A stretch of DNA of 64,000 bases from an uncultured Tateyamaria sp. (GTDB lineage: Bacteria; Pseudomonadota; Alphaproteobacteria; Rhodobacterales; Rhodobacteraceae). The stretch is taken from positions 248,001-312,000 of the forward strand of contig CANMVD010000002.1 of the NCBI GenBank assembly GCA_947501275.1, read 5' to 3'. Shown here one piece after another: positions 8,617-16,331 of this stretch (its first letter is position 1; each line of letters begins with the position of its first letter). Position numbers and translations under genes: made by a program. The notes under the pieces are model-generated. The model searched no databases and was not told where the DNA came from. It saw nothing but the letters and a program-made list of their open reading frames with translations.

Positions 8617-9030
8617 TCAGCCCGATTGCAAGACCGCCAGGGCGGCTGAAGCGACTTCAACATCCTGCTCAGCGGACCCCGAGCCGACGCCAATCCCACC
8701 GACCAAAGCGCCATCGACCATGATGGGCAATCCGCCCCCCAGACGTGTGACCGCTCCGTCCGTTGCTGCTGCTATGTAAAGACCGACAGCTTCAGGAATA
8801 GCGTCCGTTGCCGCCCCGATCGAGGCTGCCGTGCGCGCCTTGGTCCGTGCGCTTTTCATGGACAGGTACTTGGCCCCTGTCATGCGGATCTGACCCAGCA
8901 TCTCGCCGCTGGCATCGACAATCACAATGCATTGCGGTTGTCCCATCGTTTGCGCCTTGGCGACACCTGCCGATAACATATCCAGCACAGCCGAATGTGT
9001 GAGTGCCAGGGTTTGAACCGTGTGGGCCAT
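8617..9030 (-). CDS. GlcG/HbpS family heme-binding-like protein
   Basis: This 137-residue protein belongs to the GlcG/HbpS (DUF336) family, small alpha/beta proteins often encoded with diol, glycolate or sugar catabolic genes and in some cases shown to bind haem. The ALTHSAVLDMLSAGVAKAQ start, the IVIVDASGEMLGQIRM strand and the glycine-rich GGLPIMVDGALVGGIGVGSGS end are typical. The start at 9030 is set by AAGGAGG nine bases upstream; the longer open frame from 9105 lacks such a site. It is the last gene of the ABC sugar operon that begins at 15071. Its role there is unknown. Confidence 0.85.
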   Translation of the reverse strand: MAHTVQTLALTHSAVLDMLSAGVAKAQTMGQPQCIVIVDASGEMLGQIRMTGAKYLSMKSARTKARTAASIGAATDAIPEAVGLYIAAATDGAVTRLGGGLPIMVDGALVGGIGVGSGSAEQDVEVASAALAVLQSG

Positions 9031-9044
9031 GGGTGCGCCCTCCT

Positions 9045-9968
9045 TCAAAGCGGGGAAATGCCGTTGACGTTGAGGTAGACAGAATAAAGCGATGTCGTGC
9101 CGCAAATAAACAGCCGGTTCAGCTTGGGCCCGCCAAAGCAGACATTGGCCACGATCTCGGGGATCTGGATCTTGCCGATGAGCGTTCCATCTGGGGCAAG
9201 GCAGTGCACGCCATCTGCCGCCGAGGTCCAGATGCGCCCGTCGCGATCAAGGCGAAAACCGTCAAAGAACCCGTTTGTGCACTCGGCCACAACGTCACCG
9301 CCGCTGAGCGTGCCATCTGCAGCCACGTTTTGGGCGCGGATATGTGCCGGGCCTTCCGGATCATGGGTGCCCCCCGTGTCCGCGATGTAAAGCGTTGATT
9401 CATCTACTGAAAATGCCAGCCCATTTGGCTTGACGTAATCGTCCGAGGCCAAAGTGATGTCACCGTCCGCTGACACACGGTAAACATAGCAGCCATCCAA
9501 CTCCGGTTCTGCCCTGTCCCCCTCATAGTCCATCATGATCCCATAGCTCGGATCCGTGAACCAGATCGAGCCGTCCGATTTCACCACCACATCATTGGGG
9601 GAATTCAGGCGCTTGCCCTGATAATTGTCGGCAATCACCGTGATTGATCCGTCATGTTCTGTACGTGTCACGCGGCGGGCCTGATGCTCACAACTGACTA
9701 GCCGCCCCTGCCGGTCAATGGTGTGACCGTTGGAGTTGTTCGCGGGCTGGCGGTAGGTCGATACGGACCCGTCCGTTTCATCAAAGCGCAGGATGCGGTT
9801 GTTGGGAATGTCGGACCACAGCAGATAGCGCCCTGCCGCGAACCACACCGGCCCTTCGGACCAGCGCGCACCGGTCCACAGCCGCTCTACCCGAGCATGC
9901 CCGATAAAACAGGCCTCAAAACTGGAATCAATGACTTCGAACCCGGTCCCCTCGATCATGCCGAACAT
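9045..9968 (-). CDS. SMP-30/gluconolactonase family lactonase
   Basis: This 307-residue protein belongs to the SMP-30/gluconolaconase/LRE family of metal-dependent lactonases, six-bladed beta-propellers. ARWSEGPVWFAAGRYLLWSDIPNNRILR carries the first metal-ligand Glu, RLNSPNDVVVKSDGSIWFTDPSYG carries the conserved Asn and Asp, and KPNGLAFSVDESTLYIADT completes the metal site. It probably hydrolyses a sugar lactone made from the imported sugar. The start at 9968 has GGAG at a good distance; the longer frame from 10052 has none. The start lies inside the 3' end of the cytochrome b561 gene, a 41-base overlap in a different frame. Confidence 0.9.
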   Translation of the reverse strand: MFGMIEGTGFEVIDSSFEACFIGHARVERLWTGARWSEGPVWFAAGRYLLWSDIPNNRILRFDETDGSVSTYRQPANNSNGHTIDRQGRLVSCEHQARRVTRTEHDGSITVIADNYQGKRLNSPNDVVVKSDGSIWFTDPSYGIMMDYEGDRAEPELDGCYVYRVSADGDITLASDDYVKPNGLAFSVDESTLYIADTGGTHDPEGPAHIRAQNVAADGTLSGGDVVAECTNGFFDGFRLDRDGRIWTSAADGVHCLAPDGTLIGKIQIPEIVANVCFGGPKLNRLFICGTTSLYSVYLNVNGISPL

Positions 9969-10686
9969 GGGTCTCTCCTTTGCTCTTTGTGCCGGGGCGC
10001 ACAACGCCCCATCCCGGTGCAGGCATCTGGTTGCCCGGATGGGCGGGGTCATCCCCCCAAATCGCCTGATAGGTGTCTACCGCCATACCGCGCCTTTGCA
10101 GTGTCCCAAAGACCAAAACGAGCACAGGCCACCAGATCGCCAAGGCCAGCCACATCCAGACGGGCGCATTGGCCTTCCACATCCCCATCAGGATGGTTGC
10201 CGCCGCCAGCAGGATCAACCCGTAGCCAATGCTTTTGTGCAAGGCTTCAAACATGCGGCGCCACGCGGTCATGTCATAGTGATGCCCACGCGGGCTGCCA
10301 TTGGCATCAAGCGCCGTTGGACCACCCTTGCTTCCACGCAAAAGACCCAGCAGCACCTGCACGGCCAGACCTACCAGCACGCCATACCCCATCCAATTGT
10401 GCAGGCTCATCTCGGTCAGGCGCGACGGCAGGACAAGCACAAAGCCAAACACCGTCAGCGCCAACACCAGCGACTGCCCGATCCAATGACTGCGCCACCA
10501 GAACTTGCTGTCGAGCGCGCGCGGCCAGTCCTGCCCTGGCAATATCTTGAAGAACCGCGCGATGATAATGGCCAGAGGTGCCAGAATGCCCCAACCCAAC
10601 ACCATGGCGCGCCCGTGCCATGAAACAGCAACGCCAACCATGTGGACCCGCTCGGGATCAATCGGAGAGGTCAGCCAGTCCCACAT
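9928..10686 (-). CDS. Cytochrome b561 domain-containing membrane protein
   Basis: This 252-residue protein has about six hydrophobic helices and resembles the cytochrome b561 core found in eukaryotic ferric or ascorbate reductases more than the short bacterial CybB type. The supporting segments are SWHGRAMVLGWGILAPLAIIIARFF near the N-terminus, RSHWIGQSLVLALTVFGFVL, SLHNWMGYGVLVGLAVQVLLG and ALHKSIGYGLILLAA. The His residues within them could ligate two haems. The C-terminus is soluble and basic. It directly follows the malG-like permease gene and overlaps the SMP-30 gene. An electron-transfer role linked to oxidation of the imported sugar is an inference. Confidence 0.75.
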   Translation of the reverse strand: MWDWLTSPIDPERVHMVGVAVSWHGRAMVLGWGILAPLAIIIARFFKILPGQDWPRALDSKFWWRSHWIGQSLVLALTVFGFVLVLPSRLTEMSLHNWMGYGVLVGLAVQVLLGLLRGSKGGPTALDANGSPRGHHYDMTAWRRMFEALHKSIGYGLILLAAATILMGMWKANAPVWMWLALAIWWPVLVLVFGTLQRRGMAVDTYQAIWGDDPAHPGNQMPAPGWGVVRPGTKSKGETHVRHDRGDRVRSH

Positions 10687-10687
10687 G

Positions 10688-11620
10688 TCAGCCCTTGACC
10701 GCGCCAGCAGTCATACCGGTGATAATCTGGCGGCTTGCCATGAGGGTAAAGATGATTGGTGGTATCGCCAACAACATGCCAGTGGCCATGATGACGCCCC
10801 ACTCGACATTGAATTCGGACATGTTGTTCACGATCAGGATCGGCACGGTCTTGGTGTTCCGGTCGCTGAGCGCCGAAGCGAGCAGATATTCGTTCCATGC
10901 AATGCGAAAGGTAAAGATCGCCGCAGCCGCAAGACCAGGTTTGATCAACGGCAGAACAACCTTGAAGAAGACCTGAAACGGCCCTGCCCCGTCGACCCGC
11001 GCGGCCTCTTCCAGAGAGCGCGGCACTTGCACGATGAAGCTTTGGAGGATCCAGATCACAAAGGGCAGGTTCATCGCGACATAGATCAAAATGATGCCCG
11101 AATGCGTACCGGCAAGGCAGACGTCCCCACGCCCTCCGACCATATCGCGGATTGCACCGCCAATCAGACCATCCTTGTCGAGGCAGAACTCGTTGTTCCA
11201 CAGGCCAAAGACCGGGACCAACAAGACGGCTGGCGGTACCATGCGCACCATCAATGTCGACAGGGATACCGTATCGCGCCCCATGAAACGGAAGCGCACG
11301 AGCGCGTAAGCCGCCATACATCCAATCACCAATGTCAGCACCGTCGAGATCAGCGCGATGATCAGCGAGTTCACAAAAGCGCCGCCAAATTTCAGCGCAC
11401 AGAAGTCCAGATGATCAGGCTCGTACCACAGCACATCACACAGCGCCGTTTCGTAATTCTGGATCGTGGGAAGGAACAGCAGCCCCCCTGTCCCCGAGAT
11501 GATGTCCACGTCCAGCTTGAACGAATTGGCCAGCATCAGGATCACGGGGCCGACGGACATGAAGACCAGCAAGGCAATGACCGCGAAGAAGGCCGGGTTA
11601 CTGCGTGTGTTCTGAGACAT
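10688..11620 (-). CDS. ABC sugar transporter permease, MalG type, with an unusual insert
   Basis: This 310-residue inner-membrane permease belongs to the carbohydrate CUT1 family. The EAA loop that contacts the ATPase is EEAARVDGAGPFQVFFKVVLP. It is about 30 residues longer than usual. The extra sequence sits before the EAA loop in a predicted periplasmic segment, around WNNEFCLDKDGLIGGAIRD and the following GGRGDVCLAGTHSG, and contains two Cys. A second Cys pair flanks CDVLWYEPDHLDFCALKFGG near residue 70. Disulphide bonds in the periplasm are possible. It overlaps the malF-like gene by one base. Confidence 0.9.
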   Translation of the reverse strand: MSQNTRSNPAFFAVIALLVFMSVGPVILMLANSFKLDVDIISGTGGLLFLPTIQNYETALCDVLWYEPDHLDFCALKFGGAFVNSLIIALISTVLTLVIGCMAAYALVRFRFMGRDTVSLSTLMVRMVPPAVLLVPVFGLWNNEFCLDKDGLIGGAIRDMVGGRGDVCLAGTHSGIILIYVAMNLPFVIWILQSFIVQVPRSLEEAARVDGAGPFQVFFKVVLPLIKPGLAAAAIFTFRIAWNEYLLASALSDRNTKTVPILIVNNMSEFNVEWGVIMATGMLLAIPPIIFTLMASRQIITGMTAGAVKG

Positions 11621-12528
11621 CAGTCATCCTCCGCCGCCATACGCAGACGCGCAGCGCGGGCTTCCTGTATCCGGGTAAAGGCAAACATCGCGACCGTCAG
11701 AAGCAGCAGCAATATCAGCAGATAATTCGACATCGCCGCCGCCACGCCCAACTCGCGGAATTCCGTCGCCGTGCGCGAGATACGCAAGGCGAGGATCTCG
11801 GTCGAAAGGCCGGGGCCGCCGTTCGTCATCACAAGGATCACCTCAAGCACCTTGAAGGCGTCAATCAGGCGCAACAGTCCGGTCACGATCAAGACGGGCA
11901 TCATTAGGGGCAGCTTGATATGGATGATCTGCTGCCAGCCCGTGGCACCGTCGATGCGTGCCGCTTCAAGCGCAGACCGGGGCAGCGATTGCAGCGCCGC
12001 CAGTGACAGGATGAAGATAAAGGGCGTCCACTGCCAGATATCGGCAATGATGATAGACGTCAGCGCATGATCGCCAAGCCAGTCGACCTTGGGCAGACCG
12101 ATACTTTCGAGAAAGCGGTTAAACGTCCCGATCGTCGGGTGGTACATATAGCGCCACATCAGGCCCACAACGACGGGCGCGATCATCATCGGCAGGATGA
12201 ACATGGTGCGCAGCACGGACATGCCGCGAATATCACGATCCAGCAGCAGGGCCAGACCGACCCCCAGAACCATCTCTATGGAGACAACAAAGAACGCAAA
12301 GCGCAGCGTGACGCCAAGGCTCTCGTGGAAATTCGGATCACCCCAGAGGGTGATGTAGTTCTTGAGGCCGACAAATTCGGCTTCGCCTATAGACTGGCTT
12401 GGGTTCCAGTCCCGGAACGAGCCCCAGACCATGTAGCCCAGCGGGTAGAGCAACGCGATGGCCATGATGACAACCGCAGGGGCCATGAACATGTAAGGCG
12501 TCAGTCGGTTGGCCATGGCAGTGCGCAT
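11620..12528 (-). CDS. ABC sugar transporter permease, MalF type
   Basis: This 302-residue protein is the partner CUT1 permease. Six hydrophobic helices are visible, starting with YMFMAPAVVIMAIALLYPLGYMV, and the EAA loop reads LEAARIDGATGWQQIIHIKLP. The start at 12528 has GAGG eight bases upstream; an in-frame ATG at 12516 is an alternative. An intrinsic terminator lies between this gene and the upstream binding-protein gene, so expression depends on read-through from the operon promoter near 15.1 kb. Confidence 0.92.
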   Translation of the reverse strand: MRTAMANRLTPYMFMAPAVVIMAIALLYPLGYMVWGSFRDWNPSQSIGEAEFVGLKNYITLWGDPNFHESLGVTLRFAFFVVSIEMVLGVGLALLLDRDIRGMSVLRTMFILPMMIAPVVVGLMWRYMYHPTIGTFNRFLESIGLPKVDWLGDHALTSIIIADIWQWTPFIFILSLAALQSLPRSALEAARIDGATGWQQIIHIKLPLMMPVLIVTGLLRLIDAFKVLEVILVMTNGGPGLSTEILALRISRTATEFRELGVAAAMSNYLLILLLLLTVAMFAFTRIQEARAARLRMAAEDD

Positions 12529-12556
12529 GCCGGAAACCTCGCTTGGGGGGTGTCGG

Positions 12557-12594
12557 AAAAAACCGGGGCGTGTGCGGCGTGCAGCACGCCCCGG
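12557..12594 (-). terminator. Intrinsic terminator between the binding-protein and permease genes
   Basis: On the minus strand CCGGGGCGTG pairs perfectly with CACGCCCCGG (10 bp, 12-base loop) and is followed at once by TTTTTT. It lies 14 bases after the stop of the solute-binding-protein gene and inside the operon, so it probably reduces permease expression relative to the binding protein. Confidence 0.85.
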
Positions 12595-12608
12595 CAGGGA
12601 GGGTCAGC

Positions 12609-13949
12609 TTACTGCCACGTGTAGTAGCCGGCGTCTTCCATCACGGCTTTGGTCCGCTCGGCCACACCATCCAGCGCTTCCTGAATGTCGAGGTCTTCGG
12701 TCAGAACCTTGGACAGCGTTGTGCCGATATCGGCATTGATCTTGCCCCAGACGGGGATGATCGGACGCCAGTCGGGATCAGCGTATTTCAGCGCTTCACC
12801 GAAGGTCGAGGCAAACGGGTATTTGGCGTTCAGTTCCGCATTCTCATATGTCGAAAAGCGCGACGGGTTGCCGCCTTCCATGGCCACCTTGAGGTCACCC
12901 TCTTTGGACGTCAGCCACTGCATCAACAGGAATGCCGCTTCCTTGTTTTCAGCGTTCTTGGGGATCGCGATGCCGAAACCACCGGTTTGGCTGCCACGAC
13001 GGACGCCCTTTGGGTGCATCGCATAGCCGACCTTGCCCACAACCTTAGAGCGGTCAGGGTTTTCAAAACCGGGCATGAACGCAATGGAGTCCATGAACAT
13101 TGCCGCATCACCGTTGGCAAATGCGTTGGCTGCCTCGGACGGGCCAAAGCTCATTGCACCTTCGGGACCGCAATCCACGATGGTTTTCAAAGCGTTGGCC
13201 GCTTCGACGCCGGCTGCGTTGTTGATGATGGGATTCCATGCATCGTCAAAGACGCGGCCACCGAGCGGAGCAAGGTGCAACAGGAAGGCGTGGCTGGCTT
13301 GGTGACCGGACGCCGCGCGGGACGCCATTCCGCCCATGCCCGGCTCAACCTCAGGGATCTTGCAGGCCGCATCCAGCAATTGGTCATAGGTTTCAGGCTC
13401 GGCGATGCCGTGCTTTTCAAAGATGTCCTTGCGGTAGGCCAGAACGGATGTTTCGGACCCAAACGGAATGCCAAACAGCGACCCTGTCTTGCCGGGCAGG
13501 TAGCCCTTGGTGCCGCCCGCGACGCCGATATTCTCGACATAACCGTCAATCAGGTCTTCGGCGTCATAGGCCGGGTTGGCCAGCTTGGGGTTCATGAAAT
13601 ACTTGGCGAGGTTTTCCAGCTGATCGGCAAACACGTAATCCGCCTTGGAGAAGACCACGTAGGCGATCAGGTCATATTCGCCCTCTTCCTGAGCAAGCTC
13701 CAACGTCTGACGCTCGCGCATTTTAAGGTACGGCAACTGGTCCACTTCGACCTCGATCCCGGTCTCTGCAGTGAACTCGGGCAGCACCTTCATCGCGGCG
13801 TTGTAATGGGGGTGAGCGGGGAAGTTCACAACCAGTGTCGTGCCCGCGTATTCTGCGTATGGCCCGCCATGGCCGTCGGCGAGCACCGTCCCGGCCATCA
13901 GCGCAGCGGTCATTCCACCTAGCGCCAGTGTCTTCATTGATTTCAACAT
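12609..13949 (-). CDS. ABC sugar transporter periplasmic binding protein (CUT1 family 1)
   Basis: This 446-residue protein is an extracellular solute-binding protein family 1 member. A signal peptide is clear: MLKSMKTLALGGMTAALMAG, with probable cleavage after VLADG. The mature part has family features such as MKVLPEFTAETGIEVEVDQLPY and, near the C-terminus, AAFLLMQWLTSKEGDLKVAMEGG. It captures the sugar in the periplasm for the permeases encoded downstream. The precise sugar cannot be read; the lactonase later in the operon suggests an aldose or sugar that is oxidised to a lactone. It lies 33 bases after the ATPase gene. Confidence 0.93.
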   Translation of the reverse strand: MLKSMKTLALGGMTAALMAGTVLADGHGGPYAEYAGTTLVVNFPAHPHYNAAMKVLPEFTAETGIEVEVDQLPYLKMRERQTLELAQEEGEYDLIAYVVFSKADYVFADQLENLAKYFMNPKLANPAYDAEDLIDGYVENIGVAGGTKGYLPGKTGSLFGIPFGSETSVLAYRKDIFEKHGIAEPETYDQLLDAACKIPEVEPGMGGMASRAASGHQASHAFLLHLAPLGGRVFDDAWNPIINNAAGVEAANALKTIVDCGPEGAMSFGPSEAANAFANGDAAMFMDSIAFMPGFENPDRSKVVGKVGYAMHPKGVRRGSQTGGFGIAIPKNAENKEAAFLLMQWLTSKEGDLKVAMEGGNPSRFSTYENAELNAKYPFASTFGEALKYADPDWRPIIPVWGKINADIGTTLSKVLTEDLDIQEALDGVAERTKAVMEDAGYYTWQ

Positions 13950-13982
13950 TATCTTCCTCCCTGAAGGTTTTGTTATTTCGTC

Positions 13983-15071
13983 TTAAAGTGCTGTTTCGTT
14001 ATCCTGATCAAACAGGTGCACCCCGTTTGGATTGACCGCAAATGTCAGAGTCTGACCAAGCGCCACAGGGGTTTCTGAATTCAATTCGACCATCACCTCG
14101 GCTGACCCGCATTTGCACAGCAACACCGATTGGGCGCCGACATATTCAGAGACCATCACATTGAGCGACAGGGACTTGTTTGCCGGTGCGTCCGCATCAA
14201 ATCGCAGATCGGATGGACGCACGCCCAAGATGATGTTCTTGCTGGAGTGCTGGCGCGCCGCGTCGGCCTTTGCGCCTTCCAGCTCCACTTCAAATCCGTC
14301 TCCAACGACGTAAATGGCGCCGCTGCGCTCGTCGATTTGACCGTTGAGAAAGTTCATCGGAGGTGAGCCAAGGAAGCCGGCCACGAATTTGTTGATCGGT
14401 CGCTTGAACAGCTCTTCGGGTGTCCCCTGCTGTTGGATGTAGCCGCCGTGCATTACGACGATCCGATCCGCGAGGGTCATCGCCTCGATCTGGTCGTGCG
14501 TCACGTAAAGCATATTCTTTTGCACACGCTGGCTCATTACGGCCAGCTCTGCACGCATCTGCCCGCGCAGCTTGGCATCAAGGTTGGACAGGGGCTCGTC
14601 GAACAGAAAGATACCGCTGTCTTTTGCCAGCGCGCGGGCCATCGCGACCCTTTGGCGCTGTCCGCCGGACAATGCCCCGGGCTTACGGTGCAAAAACTCC
14701 GTCAATCCGACCATGTCAGCGACTTCACGTACCTTGGCGTCAATCTCGGGCTTTGGCCGCTTGGCCAGTCGCAGCGCAAACGAAATATTCTGGGCGACGT
14801 TCATGTGCGGATAAAGTGCGTAGTCCTGAAACACCATCGCAAGGTCGCGATCCTTGGGCTCCAGGTGGCTGACCGGTTTGCCGTCCACATAAATTTCGCC
14901 CTCAGAGACATCTTCGAGCCCGGCGACCATCCGCAACGTGGTCGATTTTCCGCAGCCCGAAGGACCCACCAGAACCGTGAATTCGTTGTCCGCCATCTCC
15001 AGCTCGATGCCGTGCAAAACCTGCACATCACCATAGCGTTTGATCAGCTTATCGAGATGGATTGTCGGCAT
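13983..15071 (-). CDS. ABC sugar transporter ATPase (UgpC/MalK type)
   Basis: This 362-residue cytoplasmic ATPase powers the importer. Walker A is GPSGCGKST, the signature is LSGGQRQRVAMARALAK, and Walker B is IFLFDEPLSNLD, followed by the switch His in VTHDQIEA. The C-terminal OB-fold regulatory domain (ILGVRPSDLRFD) is typical of MalK/UgpC proteins that serve CUT1 importers. It is the first gene of the operon and starts 23 bases downstream of the 36-bp palindromic operator. GGGAGG lies 13 bases before the ATG, which is longer than ideal. Confidence 0.94.
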   Translation of the reverse strand: MPTIHLDKLIKRYGDVQVLHGIELEMADNEFTVLVGPSGCGKSTTLRMVAGLEDVSEGEIYVDGKPVSHLEPKDRDLAMVFQDYALYPHMNVAQNISFALRLAKRPKPEIDAKVREVADMVGLTEFLHRKPGALSGGQRQRVAMARALAKDSGIFLFDEPLSNLDAKLRGQMRAELAVMSQRVQKNMLYVTHDQIEAMTLADRIVVMHGGYIQQQGTPEELFKRPINKFVAGFLGSPPMNFLNGQIDERSGAIYVVGDGFEVELEGAKADAARQHSSKNIILGVRPSDLRFDADAPANKSLSLNVMVSEYVGAQSVLLCKCGSAEVMVELNSETPVALGQTLTFAVNPNGVHLFDQDNETAL

Positions 15072-15093
15072 ACCGGTTCCATCGCCTCCCCTT

Positions 15094-15129
15094 TGTTACC
15101 GGTCACATTAATTAATGTGACCGGTAACA
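15094..15129. promoter_or_regulatory. 36-bp perfect palindrome: twin LacI/GntR-type operators
   Basis: The 36 bases read the same on both strands. Each half is itself a near-palindromic 14-bp box: TGTTACCGGTCACA (15094-15107) and TGTGACCGGTAACA (15116-15129), separated by TTAATTAA. Both boxes have the central CG typical of LacI-family sites, and their centres are 22 bp apart, about two helical turns. The site lies 23 bases before the ATPase gene. The LacI-family gene at 15169-16212, immediately upstream on the same strand, is the likely regulator. The box fits the known E. coli GntR/IdnR pattern of TGTTA, four bases, TAACA. Confidence 0.85.
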
Positions 15130-15168
15130 CAAGAGATTTTCGCCTCCTGTTGGCGTCAATTTAACGAA

Positions 15169-16212
15169 TTATTCAGCTTTGGTGCTGCCGCGGAAACTCA
15201 GATCCGCCTGAACGGGGACATGCTGCGGCGCAGCACTTACATGCTGCGAATCGCTCAGTAACTCCCGGATCAACTGCCCTGTCGCCTGCCCGATCCGCCG
15301 TGGATCAACGGTAACGGTTGTCAGCGCGGGCGTTGCAAAGCGCGACACCTCGAAGTTTCCGAAGCCCGCAATGCCGATGTCTTCGGGCACCCGCATGCCT
15401 TGCGCCATCAAAGCAGACAGCGCGCCAAAAGCAGGCGCATCTGAGACGCAAAAGATGCAGTCGGTGTCTGGATATTTCGCAAGCAATTCCGGCGCGGCCG
15501 CGGCGCCCTCTTCGATCGACAGGGGGGGCATGCCGTATTTCATCAAACGATGCGTGGACAAACCCGCCTCTTCCATGGCCTGCCGCCAGCCAGAGCGGCG
15601 CGCCCCACCCCGCGTCCAGTCATCTTCGGCCTCGCCCAGAAAGGCAATGTTGCGATATCCCCGCGCGATCAAGGCGCGCGTCATATCCGCTGCGGCGACG
15701 CGATTGGAAAAGCCGATGGTATGCCCAATCGGGTCTTCGGGGCGTTCCCACAATTCGATCACCGGAATGTTGGCATCGCTCAGCAAACGAACTGTGCGGT
15801 CCGAATGCCCGTCATAGGACAAGACAATCGCTTCGGGGCGACGCCGCAACATCGTCTCGACGATCCGTTCCTCGCGGCTGGTCGAATAATCGGTGTGCCC
15901 AAGCAGGATTTGCTGCCCGATGCCCTCGATTTCTTCGGTGAGTGCCTGCACGGTTTCGGCAAAGTGCAGGTTGTTCAACGAAGGCACCAGAACCGCCACA
16001 AAGCCCGAGCGTTTGGTTGTCAGGCTGCCTGCCATCTGGTCGGGCACGTAATTCATATCGCGCACGACTTTCAGAATACGGTCACGCGTTTCCTTGGAAA
16101 CGGGGCTGTTCTGTTTCAGTGCGCGCGAGACCGTCATCCGTGACACGCCAGCCGCGCGCGCAACGTCGCGCATGGTTACCGGACCAGAGGATTTGGGGGG
16201 CATGTCGGACAT
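15169..16212 (-). CDS. LacI-family transcriptional regulator (GntR-like branch)
   Basis: This 347-residue regulator has an N-terminal LacI helix-turn-helix (VTMRDVARAAGVSRMTVSRAL) and hinge helix (YVPDQMAGSLTTKRSG). A periplasmic-binding-protein-like effector domain follows (FVAVLVPSLNNLHFAETVQAL). The start at 16212 (MSDMPPKSSG) has AGGG close upstream; a TTG 36 bases earlier or an ATG at 16203 are alternatives. It probably represses the ABC sugar operon through the palindrome 40 bases beyond its stop codon. Its effector domain shares the pattern ExW followed by DPxGHxxGFS with the LacI gene at 41635, so the two probably bind related ligands. Confidence 0.9.
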   Translation of the reverse strand: MSDMPPKSSGPVTMRDVARAAGVSRMTVSRALKQNSPVSKETRDRILKVVRDMNYVPDQMAGSLTTKRSGFVAVLVPSLNNLHFAETVQALTEEIEGIGQQILLGHTDYSTSREERIVETMLRRRPEAIVLSYDGHSDRTVRLLSDANIPVIELWERPEDPIGHTIGFSNRVAAADMTRALIARGYRNIAFLGEAEDDWTRGGARRSGWRQAMEEAGLSTHRLMKYGMPPLSIEEGAAAAPELLAKYPDTDCIFCVSDAPAFGALSALMAQGMRVPEDIGIAGFGNFEVSRFATPALTTVTVDPRRIGQATGQLIRELLSDSQHVSAAPQHVPVQADLSFRGSTKAE

Positions 16213-16331
16213 GCCCTGCAGGGTGTGCGCGGTCACATTTGAGGTCAAGGTGCTATTTTGCGTGTTCTATTCGGCGCGTGCCTTCAAAATGGCCAACGCG
16301 TTTTTTTGCCACGCACTTCCGCCCCCTTGGC

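Noticed and set aside
12543-13922. 459-codon open frame on the plus strand
   Set aside because: It lies antisense to the binding-protein gene with a clear signal peptide and family motifs. High GC makes long antisense frames common here.
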